Shown here: positions 25,448-33,800 of the stretch, piece by piece
Layout of the letters: each line of letters opens with the position of its first letter
Position numbering within the stretch: position 1 is the first letter of the stretch
Source of the DNA: F1-120-MAGs118 sp013360535
GTDB lineage: Bacteria; Planctomycetota; UBA1135; GCA-002686595
Length of the DNA stretch: 64,000 bases
Direction of reading: 5' to 3'
Assembly (NCBI GenBank): GCA_026647215.1
Contig: JAPKHC010000001.1
Location: 310,001-374,000 of the forward strand
Notes under the pieces: model-generated
The model's input: only the letters and a program-made list of their open reading frames with translations
What the model was told of the DNA's origin: nothing
Databases searched by the model: none
Made by a program: the position numbers and the translations under genes

Positions 25448-26413
25448 TCAGGCGCCGGTCGCGAGCGTCTCGAGCCGCGCCAGCAGGCGCGCGCCGTCCT
25501 GCTCGCGCAGCCACTCGAGCCGGTGTTCGGCGCTCTCGACGAGTCCGCCAGCCGTCCAGTAGCGCAGCAACTGCTTGAGGCGCGCCGCCACGCCGCCGCC
25601 GGGCCACTGGTGGCGCTCTTTCATGAGCTGCGCGTATTCGACGAGGAAGCGCGCGGCCTCGGCGCGGCTCACGCTGCGTCCGGAGAAGATCCACGGGTCG
25701 GCGAGCGCACCGCGACCGACCATCGCGAAGCGTGCGCCCGTCTCGCGGCGCAGGCGTTCGAAGTCCGCGTGCGTGTCGATGCCGCCGTTGCCACACACCG
25801 GAATCGAGACCGCCGCGGCCGCGCGCGCGATGCGTGTCCAGTCGACCTCGGGGCAGTAGGCCTCGGCTCGCGTGCGGCAGTGCACGGTGAGCATCGCCGC
25901 GCCGCCTCGCTCCGCCGCGCGCGCGAGCTCCTCGACTTGGCTCGCATCGTCGTACCCCGCGCGGATCTTGGCCGTCACCGGCACGTCGACCGCGCTCGCG
26001 ACGGCGCGCACGACGCGCTCGACCGCGGCTGGATCGCGCAGCAGCGCCGAGCCCGCGCAGCCCGCGATCGCGCCCTTCGCCGGGCAGCCGAAGTTGAGGT
26101 CGACGAGCGGCGCCCCGGCGGCGACGGTGTTGCGCGCGGTCTGGGCGAGGTGCCCGAGGTCGTTGCCCATCAGCTGCACGCCGACGGGTTGCGGGAACGA
26201 CGAGGGCCCCAGGTGGCGGCGCACGACCGAGCGCGGGATCGGCATCGAGCTCACGCGCACGAACTCGGTGAACGTGCCCCCGAGCGCGTCGGGGCCGTTG
26301 CGCGAGAGCACGAGGTCGCGGAAACACGGCTCGGTCACGCCTTCCATCGGCGCGAGCAGCCACGGCGCCGTGAAGGGCAGCGTGCGGGTGGTGGGCGGCG
26401 GGGCGGAGCTCAT
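25448..26413 (-). CDS. dus: tRNA-dihydrouridine synthase
   Basis: This 321-residue flavoenzyme reduces uridine to dihydrouridine in tRNA. Motifs in order: LLAPMEGVTEPCFR (FMN site), VQLMGND, LNFGCPAKGAIAGCAGSALL with the catalytic Cys, VTAKIRAG, LTVHCRTR, VCGNGGI and FAMVGRGALADPWIF. Its length and motifs fit the DusA/B/C superfamily, and DusB-like is the nearest type. It is transcribed divergently from folP with 65 bases between starts. Confidence 0.9.
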   Translation of the reverse strand: MSSAPPPTTRTLPFTAPWLLAPMEGVTEPCFRDLVLSRNGPDALGGTFTEFVRVSSMPIPRSVVRRHLGPSSFPQPVGVQLMGNDLGHLAQTARNTVAAGAPLVDLNFGCPAKGAIAGCAGSALLRDPAAVERVVRAVASAVDVPVTAKIRAGYDDASQVEELARAAERGGAAMLTVHCRTRAEAYCPEVDWTRIARAAAAVSIPVCGNGGIDTHADFERLRRETGARFAMVGRGALADPWIFSGRSVSRAEAARFLVEYAQLMKERHQWPGGGVAARLKQLLRYWTAGGLVESAEHRLEWLREQDGARLLARLETLATGA

Positions 26414-26478
26414 CGCGGGTCGGTCAAGCTCCTGTTGTACCCTCCCCGGCCCGCGGCGTTGCCCGTATCGTTGGCGCC

Positions 26479-27282
26479 GTGGCGACCCGCATCCTCGGCA
26501 TCCTGAACGTCACGCCCGATTCCTACTCGGACGGCGGGCGCTTCCTCGACGTCGACCGTGCGCTCGAGCACGGCCTGCGGATGGCGGCGGACGGCGCGGC
26601 CATGATCGACGTGGGCGCGCAGTCGAGCCACCCGGACGCGGCGGACGTGCCGACCAAGACGCAGATCGAGCGCCTCGAGCCCGTGATCTCGGGGCTCGCG
26701 GCGAAGGGCGTGCGTGTGTCCGTCGACACGCACCAGCCCGAGGTCGCGCGCGCGGCGCTCGAATTCGGCGCGTGCGCCGTCAACGACATCACCGGCGCGC
26801 GCACGCCGGGCATGCTCGGGTTGCTCGCGGGCTCGGGCTGCGGCCTGATCCTGATGCACTCGACGTCGCGCGAGGCGCGCGCCGAGAAACAGGAGCGTGG
26901 CTTCACGCTCGACTGGATCGAGCGGCTGACGCTGTTCTTCCGCGAGCGGCTGGCGGAGTGCGCACGGGCGGGCGTCGACCGCGAGCGCATCGCGCTCGAT
27001 CCCGGCATGGGCTTCTTCCTCGCGGGCGAGCCGGGCCCGAGCTTCGAGGTGCTGCGCCGCGTGCACGAGCTGCGCTCCTTCGGGCTGCCGCTGTGCGTCG
27101 GCCTCTCGCGCAAGTCGTTCCTCGGCGCCGCGCTCGGCCGCGAGGTGGCGGAGCGGGGCGCCGCGACGCTCTCGGCGGAGCTGTGGTGCGCCGAGCAGGG
27201 CGTCGAGTGGATCCGCACCCACGACGTGCGCGCGCTCTCCGATGCGCTGCGCACGCGGGCTTCGATCCGAGGTGAAGGGTGA
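26479..27282 (+). CDS. folP: Dihydropteroate synthase with Sul-like active-site features
   Basis: This 267-residue enzyme condenses 6-hydroxymethyl-dihydropterin pyrophosphate with p-aminobenzoate in folate synthesis. ILNVTPDSYSDGG, VSVDTHQPEVA, VNDITGA, DPGMGFF and SRKSFLG are intact. Two regions look like plasmid sulfonamide-resistance enzymes (Sul1-3) rather than E. coli FolP: GAQSSHPDA (residues 46-54) replaces GGESTRPGA, and DPGMGFFLAGEPGPS (174-188) replaces DPGFGFGK..., giving two more residues between DPG and SRKS than E. coli by my recollection. Nothing mobile flanks it, so it appears to be the resident folP. The next gene starts within its end (GTGA). Confidence 0.9.
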   Translation: MATRILGILNVTPDSYSDGGRFLDVDRALEHGLRMAADGAAMIDVGAQSSHPDAADVPTKTQIERLEPVISGLAAKGVRVSVDTHQPEVARAALEFGACAVNDITGARTPGMLGLLAGSGCGLILMHSTSREARAEKQERGFTLDWIERLTLFFRERLAECARAGVDRERIALDPGMGFFLAGEPGPSFEVLRRVHELRSFGLPLCVGLSRKSFLGAALGREVAERGAATLSAELWCAEQGVEWIRTHDVRALSDALRTRASIRGEG

Positions 27283-28610
27283 GCGGCGAGGAAGGCGGCG
27301 TCCTTCGTTCGCTGTTCTCGGTCCAGCGCGCGGAACGCCGCGCGGTCGGGCTCGCCGTCGCCGCGTTCTTCTGCCTCCTGTTCGCGATCTTCCTGCTGCG
27401 GCCGCTGCGCGACGTGATGGGCCTGCAAGGCGGCGCGCGCAACCTCAAGTACCTGTGGAGCCTGACGCTGGTCGGCACCGTGGTCGCGAGCCTCGCCTTC
27501 GCGCACGTCTCGTCGGTGATGCCGCGCCGGCGCTTCATGGCCTGGGCTTACCGCGGGATCGCGCTCCTGTGGGTCGCGTTGCTGCCGGCCGTGGCGACCT
27601 TCGAGGGCGAGCTCGGCGTCTTCTTCGCGCGCGCCTTTTACGTGCTGCACGCGGTCTCGAACGTCTTCATCGTCTCGATCTTCTGGGCGCTGCTCGCCGA
27701 CGTGTTCGACTCCGGGCAGTCGCGGCGCCTGTTCGGCCTCGTCGCGGTCGGAGGGACGCTCGGCGCCATCGCCGGCACGACCGTGATCGACGTGCTCTCG
27801 GAGTCCTTCAAGGCCGAGGACGAGAACCGCGTGCTGTCGCTCTCGCTGGCCGTCGTCGCGGCGTTGTTCCTCGAACTCGGCCTGCAGCTCGCGGGCGCGC
27901 TCGGGCGCGAGACCTCGCGCGCGCCCGACAAGGCGCAGGTCGCGGATGCGAGGCTCGGCGGCAGCCTGATCGAGGGCCTCACGCTCGTCGCGCAGCGCCC
28001 GTACCTGCAAGGCATCGCCGTGTTCACGTTCCTGCACGGCGTGTTGCAGACGATCTTCACGCTCCAGCAGAACTTCGTGGTCGAGCACGAGATCACCGAG
28101 AAGGCGTTGAGGACCGAGTATTTCGCCGAGACCGAGCGCTGGGCCCAGACGCTGACGCTGCTCGTGCAGCTCTTCGTCACGGGCCACCTGATGCGCTGGC
28201 TGGGCGTCGGCGGAGCGCTGCTCGTGCTGCCGATCGTCGCGCTCGGCGGTTGCGCGGGAATGCTGTGGCACGAGGAACTGGGGATCGGAGCGCTGACGGT
28301 CGTCACCGTGACGCTGATCGCCTGGCGCGGGCTGAGCCACTCCGCGATGCGCCCCGCGCGCGAGGCGCTCTTCGTCCCGACGGCGCGCGCCGAGAAGTAC
28401 AAGGCCAAGAGCTTCACCGACACTTTCGCCTTCCGCGGCGGCGACCTCGCCAGCGCCTTCCTGCAGGGCGCGGGCTCGATGGCCTCCATTGCGTTCTTCG
28501 GCCTCGGCCTCGCCGTCGCGTGGGGCACTTTCGGTTCGCTGCTCGCACGCGCGCAGAAGCGGCTCGTCGGAGCCTCCAGGGAAGCCGGAGCGCGCCGCGG
28601 GGAGGGCTGA
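27279..28610 (+). CDS. Npt1/Npt2-like major-facilitator membrane transporter
   Basis: This 443-residue protein has about 12 membrane segments. FLLRPLRDVMGLQGG in the first span, NVFIVSIFWALLADVFDSGQSRRLFG and the late PAREALFVPTARAEKYKAKSF stretch are typical of the family annotated as Npt1/Npt2 nucleotide (ATP/ADP) transporter-like MFS proteins, widespread in free-living bacteria where the substrate is unproven. It overlaps the folP stop, so the two are translationally coupled. It is not necessarily a nucleotide exchanger; the parasite-type energy parasitism makes no sense for a genome with full biosynthesis. Confidence 0.72.
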   Translation: MSGEEGGVLRSLFSVQRAERRAVGLAVAAFFCLLFAIFLLRPLRDVMGLQGGARNLKYLWSLTLVGTVVASLAFAHVSSVMPRRRFMAWAYRGIALLWVALLPAVATFEGELGVFFARAFYVLHAVSNVFIVSIFWALLADVFDSGQSRRLFGLVAVGGTLGAIAGTTVIDVLSESFKAEDENRVLSLSLAVVAALFLELGLQLAGALGRETSRAPDKAQVADARLGGSLIEGLTLVAQRPYLQGIAVFTFLHGVLQTIFTLQQNFVVEHEITEKALRTEYFAETERWAQTLTLLVQLFVTGHLMRWLGVGGALLVLPIVALGGCAGMLWHEELGIGALTVVTVTLIAWRGLSHSAMRPAREALFVPTARAEKYKAKSFTDTFAFRGGDLASAFLQGAGSMASIAFFGLGLAVAWGTFGSLLARAQKRLVGASREAGARRGEG

Positions 28611-28616
28611 CACGGC

Positions 28617-28634
28617 GGAGCGCCGGGGCGCTCC
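28617..28634. terminator. Hairpin between convergent genes, possible bidirectional terminator
   Basis: A 7-bp perfect stem, GGAGCGC with GCGCTCC, and a 4-base loop lie in the 34-base gap between the Npt-like gene and pepQ. No T tract follows on either strand, so intrinsic termination is uncertain. Confidence 0.3.
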
Positions 28635-28644
28635 CCGGTCCTCG

Positions 28645-29961
28645 CTAGATGTGCGGGCGCGTCAGGTTCCGATGGCCGGACGCGGTGACGAGCACGTTGT
28701 CCTCGATGCGCACGCCGCCGAACTCGGAGAGCTCGTCGATGAGCTTCCAGTCGAAGCAATCGGCCTTGCCGCCGTTGCGGTGCGGGCGCAGCAGCATCTC
28801 GATGAAGTAGCAGCCGGGTTCGATCGTGAAGACCTGATGCTCCTCGATCTTGCGCGTCGTCCGCAGGTAGGGCGACTTTGGCGGCGGAGGCAGGAGGCCG
28901 CCCGACGGGTCCTTCTGACGGCCACCGACGTCGTGCACCTGAATTCCGAGGAAGTGGCCGAGGCCGTGCGGGAAGAAGGGACTGGTGAGGCCCGCGTCGA
29001 AGGCCTCGTCGCCAGCGATCTTGAGGACGCCGACTTCGTGCAGCAGGTTGCCGATCATCACGTGAGCGGCGGCGTGCAGGTCGGGATAGGGGAGACCCGG
29101 GACCACGCGTTCGCACAGCTTGAGCTGCAGCTCGTCCATGCCCTTCACGAGCGCGCGGAAGCGCGAATCGCACTCCTTGCGCGTCCACGTGCGCGTGATG
29201 TCGGAGCAGTAGCCCAGGTGTCGCGCGCCCGCGTCGATCAGCAGCACGCGCCCGTTGCGCTGCGCGCGCTTGCCCGTGTAGTGCAGGATCGCGCCCTTCT
29301 CGTCGTGCCCGATGATCGTCGGGTACGGCAGCTCCGCTTCCGTGCAACGCACGGCCGCGAGGTAGGCGTGGTGGATCTCGAGCTCGCTCGCGCCGTGATC
29401 GAAGGCCGAGAGCGCCGCGCGGTGGCCCCAGGCGGCGATCGTCTCCGCCTCGTCCATGCACGCGACTTCGTACTCGGACTTGTAGGCGCGCTCCCAGTCC
29501 AAGCGCGCGACGAGCGCGGCCGGGTTGTGGTGCTCGCCCGCGATGCCCGCCGCCAGCGCGCGCGCCGTCTCGTCGCCGATGTAGGCGACGCGCTTTCCGT
29601 CGAGGCCGAGCTTCCACGCCGCCTCGATCGTGCCGACCTCCTGCAGGTCGAAGTCGTCGGCCCAGAACGGACTGCCCAGCGGCGCCTGCTCGTACCAGTA
29701 GTCCTCCGGCGCCACGCGCACGAGCCGCGGCTTCGCGCCCGGCCGCAGCACGAGCACGTGGTGCGGACCGCGCAGCGGAACCCAGTGCGCGAAGTGCCCG
29801 TTCTCGTGGAACGGCGGCTCCTGGTCGTCGGCGAAGTACGTGAACGGCGCGCCGCTGGAGAGCACGAGCGCGTCGTACCCGCACTCCGCCAGCGCCGCCT
29901 CCGTCGTCCGTTGCCGAGCCGCGATGTGCTCGGCGTACAACGATCGTCCTTGTCCCGCCAT
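28645..29961 (-). CDS. pepQ: Xaa-Pro dipeptidase / aminopeptidase (M24)
   Basis: This 438-residue cytoplasmic metallopeptidase cleaves dipeptides or peptides with proline in the second position. The pita-bread domain is marked by VLLIDAGARHLGYCSDITRT (two metal-binding Asp), HGLGHFLGIQVHDVGG (His), TIEPGCYF (Glu) and GGVRIEDNVLVT (second Glu). It follows the POT peptide transporter by only 3 bases on the same strand, which suggests that imported X-Pro peptides are split here. Length and motifs match PepQ. Confidence 0.9.
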   Translation of the reverse strand: MAGQGRSLYAEHIAARQRTTEAALAECGYDALVLSSGAPFTYFADDQEPPFHENGHFAHWVPLRGPHHVLVLRPGAKPRLVRVAPEDYWYEQAPLGSPFWADDFDLQEVGTIEAAWKLGLDGKRVAYIGDETARALAAGIAGEHHNPAALVARLDWERAYKSEYEVACMDEAETIAAWGHRAALSAFDHGASELEIHHAYLAAVRCTEAELPYPTIIGHDEKGAILHYTGKRAQRNGRVLLIDAGARHLGYCSDITRTWTRKECDSRFRALVKGMDELQLKLCERVVPGLPYPDLHAAAHVMIGNLLHEVGVLKIAGDEAFDAGLTSPFFPHGLGHFLGIQVHDVGGRQKDPSGGLLPPPPKSPYLRTTRKIEEHQVFTIEPGCYFIEMLLRPHRNGGKADCFDWKLIDELSEFGGVRIEDNVLVTASGHRNLTRPHI

Positions 29962-29964
29962 GGC

Positions 29965-31461
29965 TCAGGTCACGCCGTGCATCAGCTTGTTGATCAGGCG
30001 CGAGGCGATCAGCAGGATCCCGCCGACCGCGATCGACATCCACACGATCGGCGTGAACGCGGCGACGTAGCCGCCGAGCGCGGCACTTCCGGTGAGTTGC
30101 TCGGTCCCTTCCGCGGCGGCGCCCGCGATCTGCGAGAACAGGCCGGCGGCGTAGTTGGCGTTGGCGATCGACACGAACCACGCGCCCATGACCATGCCGA
30201 CCATGTGCTGGGGTGCGAGCTTGGTCACCATCGACAGACCGACCGGCGAGATGCACAGCTCGCCCATGGTGTGGATCAGGTACAGGCCCATGAGCCACGA
30301 CCAGGGAATCTGGCCCGTTTCGTTCGCCGTCCCGATGCCCCACAGGAGCAGCCCGAAGCCCAGGCCCACCTGCACGAGTCCGAGGCCGAACTTGGCGGGA
30401 ATGGAGGGGTTGGCGTTCGCCGACGCGAGCTTGACCCACAGCCACGCGAACACCGGGCCGAGCAGCACGATGCCGATGGCGTTCACGGACTGGAAGTCCT
30501 CGGGCACCATGGTCCACGTGCCGATCGAGAGGTGCTCGATGTGGTTCTGGGCGAAGAAGTTGAGGCTGTTGCCGGCCTGCTCGAAGCTGGCCCAGAAGAC
30601 CACGTTGCACAGGAGCAGCAGCAGCAGCGCGAACATCCGCTGGCGGGTCACCGTTTCGCTCTTGAGCGCGAAGAAGAACAGGTAGCCCATGATCACGGCG
30701 CCGAGCGCGAGCAGCACGTAGCCGACGAGCTGCTTCTGGCTGAGCAGCCAGTAGATCGGGGGCACGCAGATCACGCAGCCGAGCGCGACGCCGAGCACCG
30801 AACCGAGGCCCTTGCGCTCCGGCGGGGGCTCGCCCTTGCCTTGCAGCGACTTCGAGCCGAGGCCGAACACCACGAGGCCGAGCAGCATGCCGATGCCGGC
30901 GAGCATGAAGCCCCAGCGGTATTCCGGAACGGCCGGGTCGGCCGCCATCCAGCGCGAGATGCGGGCGCAGAAGATCGGCGCGAGGAAGGCACCGAGGTTG
31001 ATGCCCATGTAGAAGATCGTGAAGCCGCTGTCGCGCCGCGGGTCGCCTTGCTTGTACAGGCGCCCGACGAGCGTCGAGATGTTCGGCTTGAACAGGCCGT
31101 TGCCGACGACGATCGTCGCGAGGCCGTACAGGAACATCTGCTCGCTCGGCAGCATGATCATGAACTCGCCGATGGCCATGATCGCGCCCCCGAGCAGGAT
31201 CGAGCGGCGATAGCCCAGCACCTTGTCCGCGATGTAGCCGCCGAAGACCCCGAGGGCGTACACGAGCGCCGTGAACGCGCCGTAGCTCACCGACGCTTCC
31301 GCCTGCGGCTTGTTGAACTGCGCCACCACGTAGAAGGCGAGCAACGCGCGCATGCCGTAGTAGCAGAAGCGCTCCCACAGCTCGGCGAAGAACAGCACGA
31401 ACAGGCCCGAGGGGTGACCGAGGATCGTCCGTTCGGTCGTCACGTCGTTGGGTTGGGACAT
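29965..31461 (-). CDS. POT/PTR-family proton-coupled di/tripeptide transporter
   Basis: This 498-residue inner-membrane transporter has about 12-14 spans. The PTR signature ELWERFCYYGMRALLAFYV is near the N-terminus, and FKPNISTLVGRLY and the GEL.ISPVGLS motif follow. It imports short peptides with protons. It lies in one transcription direction with pepQ (downstream, 3-base gap) and follows the DPP-IV gene, forming a peptide-uptake block. An E-x-x-E-R-type proton site is seen as ELWER. Confidence 0.92.
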   Translation of the reverse strand: MSQPNDVTTERTILGHPSGLFVLFFAELWERFCYYGMRALLAFYVVAQFNKPQAEASVSYGAFTALVYALGVFGGYIADKVLGYRRSILLGGAIMAIGEFMIMLPSEQMFLYGLATIVVGNGLFKPNISTLVGRLYKQGDPRRDSGFTIFYMGINLGAFLAPIFCARISRWMAADPAVPEYRWGFMLAGIGMLLGLVVFGLGSKSLQGKGEPPPERKGLGSVLGVALGCVICVPPIYWLLSQKQLVGYVLLALGAVIMGYLFFFALKSETVTRQRMFALLLLLLCNVVFWASFEQAGNSLNFFAQNHIEHLSIGTWTMVPEDFQSVNAIGIVLLGPVFAWLWVKLASANANPSIPAKFGLGLVQVGLGFGLLLWGIGTANETGQIPWSWLMGLYLIHTMGELCISPVGLSMVTKLAPQHMVGMVMGAWFVSIANANYAAGLFSQIAGAAAEGTEQLTGSAALGGYVAAFTPIVWMSIAVGGILLIASRLINKLMHGVT

Positions 31462-31533
31462 GGGAGTTGGGGTCTCCGGTCTTGACGGGCGGGGAGAGGT
31501 TGGGGGCCCGCGCCGTCGGGGTGGGTCAGGGCG

Positions 31534-33744
31534 TTAGAGGTTAGCGCGGAGGAAGGCCGCCATCGTCAGGTACTTGTGTCGGTTCTGCACGGGGTCGACG
31601 ATGCCGTGGCGGTTGCCGGGGTAGAGCATCAGGTCGAAGGGCTTGCCCGCGCTTTGCAGGCGCTCGGCGAGCTGCAGCGTGTTCTGCAGGTGCACGTTCT
31701 CGTCGATGACGCCGTGGATCAGGAGCGCACGCCCCGACAGGTTCGCGGCGGCTTCCAGCACCGAACTGCGCAGGTAGCCGAGCTCGTTCTCGGTCGGAAG
31801 GCCCATGTAGCGTTCGGTGTAGATCGAGTCGTACAGCCGCCAGTCCGTCACCGGCGCCCCGACGATCCCGCAGCGGAACTTCTTCGAGTGGGTGAGCGCG
31901 AAGGCCGTCTGGTAACCGCCGTAGCTCCAGCCCCACAGCCCGACCCGCTCCGGATCGGTGAGGCCACGCGCCACGAGCGCATCGACCGCGTCCTCCAGGT
32001 CCGCGAGCTCGCCCTCGCCGAGCCTGTGCCAGATGCCCTTCGTCGCTTCGAGCCCGCGCCCGCTCGCCGAACGGTTGTCGACGGCGCACACGACGTACCC
32101 CTCTTGCGCGAGCAGCGTGTGGAAGAGCCCGTCCGCCGTCAGCGGCCGGTCGAGCACCCGCGGCGCGTGCGGGCCGGAATAGATCGAGAGCAGCGTCGGG
32201 TACCGGCGACCCTTCGAGAAGCCCGGAGGCAGGAAGAGCGCGGCGTCGAGCTCGATTCCATCGCGTGTCCGCAGCTTCGTGAACTCCACGGGCTTCACGC
32301 CCTTGGCGGCGGCGGGCGCGCCGTCGACGCGCTCGAGCTCGCGCACGATGCTTCCATCCGCCGCGCAAAGGCGCAGCTGCGGCCACTCGCTCGCCGACGA
32401 GAACGTGTCGACAAAGTGCCGCCCGTCCGGCGCCATCTGCACCACGTGCGTGCCGTTTTCGCGTGTCACACGCACCGGTTCGCTGCCATCGAGCTTGCAA
32501 CGGAAGAGCTGCGCGCCCTTCACGTCGTCGCGATCGCCGACGAACCACACCTCACCGCTCGTTTCGTCGAAACGCACGAACGAATCGACTTCCCACGGCC
32601 CGTGCGTGACTTGCCGCTCGAGCGTGCCGTCGCGCGAGTACAGGTACAGGTGAGCGAACCCGTCGCGCTCCGAAAGCCACAGGAAACGCCGGCCCTCTTC
32701 GATCCACCACGGCCCGTCGTTGGGCTCGATCCACGCCGCCGTCGAGTCGCGCAGCAGCGTCTTCGTCGCGCCCGTCGCCGGATCGGCCTCGACGAGGTCG
32801 AGCCACGTCTGCACGCGATTCTGGATCTGGAACAGCACACGCGTCGCGTCCGGCGTCCAGCCGACGCGCACCACCAGCGGCTCGTCCTTCGACCAGGGCC
32901 CGAGCTCGACCGGCGTGCTCTTGCCGCTCGCGATGTCGACGACGTGCAGCGTCGCGACCGGGTTGGGATCGCCCGCCTTCGGGTAGCGCCACGCCTCGTT
33001 GACCGGATGCACCTGCCTGTGGTCGGTGACGACGTACGTCGGCACGCGGCTCTCGTCGATCACGAGGTACGCGATGCGCGTCGAATCCGGGGCCCACCAG
33101 AACGCGCCGAAATTGCCGCGCCCGTAGACCTCCTCCTGATACACCCAGTCGAGCCGTCCGTGCAGCAGGTTTTCGTTGCCCGCGGTCGTCAGCGCCCGCG
33201 GCGGCGAGCTTCCATCGGTCGGCGCGACCCACAAGTTCCAGTCCGCGACGAACGCGACGTGCTTGCCGTCGGGAGCGAGCGACTCGCCGACTTCCTCGCG
33301 CGGATCGTTGGTGAGCCGCACCGCCCGTTCGCTGCCGAGCGCGAGGAAAAACAGGTCCCTGGTCTCGTTGAGCAGCACGCCGTCGCGCTGCGCTGTCCAG
33401 TCGAAGCGCCGGCGCGCCGCGAAGTGCCCCGCCAACTCCCGGTTGACGCCCGGCGCGGCGGCGAAGGCCTTCGTGAGCGCCTGCGCGTCGGCAAACGGCG
33501 TCTCGGCTCCGCTCGCCACGTCGATGCGCAGGATTCGTCGCGTGCCCGAGGCCGGATCGCGCCGCAGGCACAGGAAGCTCGCGCTGTCGGGACTCCAGCA
33601 CGCGAAGGCCGATTCCAACCTCAGTTTCTCGGGCAGGATGATCAGGTCGTCGAGCGTGAGGCGGGCCGACGAGTCCGGGGCGGGAACCACGGCGCAGCCC
33701 GCGAGGGCGAGCGCGCCGACGAGCGCAACGAGGCGGAGCTGCAT
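31534..33744 (-). CDS. S9B dipeptidyl-peptidase IV family lipoprotein
   Basis: This 736-residue protein has a lipobox (LALAGC) after its signal. A beta-propeller fills about residues 80-470, followed by an alpha/beta hydrolase domain. The catalytic triad is visible as WGWSYGGYQ (Ser), GVIDENVHLQNT (Asp) and NRHGI (His). These enzymes release X-Pro or X-Ala dipeptides from the N-terminus of peptides. It would act in the envelope and feed dipeptides to the POT transporter encoded next. It is divergent from the M64 peptidase gene with 56 bases between starts. Confidence 0.92.
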   Translation of the reverse strand: MQLRLVALVGALALAGCAVVPAPDSSARLTLDDLIILPEKLRLESAFACWSPDSASFLCLRRDPASGTRRILRIDVASGAETPFADAQALTKAFAAAPGVNRELAGHFAARRRFDWTAQRDGVLLNETRDLFFLALGSERAVRLTNDPREEVGESLAPDGKHVAFVADWNLWVAPTDGSSPPRALTTAGNENLLHGRLDWVYQEEVYGRGNFGAFWWAPDSTRIAYLVIDESRVPTYVVTDHRQVHPVNEAWRYPKAGDPNPVATLHVVDIASGKSTPVELGPWSKDEPLVVRVGWTPDATRVLFQIQNRVQTWLDLVEADPATGATKTLLRDSTAAWIEPNDGPWWIEEGRRFLWLSERDGFAHLYLYSRDGTLERQVTHGPWEVDSFVRFDETSGEVWFVGDRDDVKGAQLFRCKLDGSEPVRVTRENGTHVVQMAPDGRHFVDTFSSASEWPQLRLCAADGSIVRELERVDGAPAAAKGVKPVEFTKLRTRDGIELDAALFLPPGFSKGRRYPTLLSIYSGPHAPRVLDRPLTADGLFHTLLAQEGYVVCAVDNRSASGRGLEATKGIWHRLGEGELADLEDAVDALVARGLTDPERVGLWGWSYGGYQTAFALTHSKKFRCGIVGAPVTDWRLYDSIYTERYMGLPTENELGYLRSSVLEAAANLSGRALLIHGVIDENVHLQNTLQLAERLQSAGKPFDLMLYPGNRHGIVDPVQNRHKYLTMAAFLRANL

Positions 33745-33800
33745 CGCGCGAGAAACTAGCGGGAGCTTCCGGAGGCCGCCACAGCGCTATTCTCCGCAAG

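Noticed and set aside
26479..27282. folP as an acquired mobile sul gene
   Set aside because: No integrase, insertion sequence or attC-like site is near, base composition matches neighbours, and it is coupled to a chromosomal transporter gene.
28489..31485. A 998-codon open frame on the plus strand, opposite pepQ and the POT transporter
   Set aside because: It is an antisense shadow typical of GC-rich DNA: composition is Arg/Glu/His-rich without domain structure, while the minus strand encodes two well-recognised proteins.
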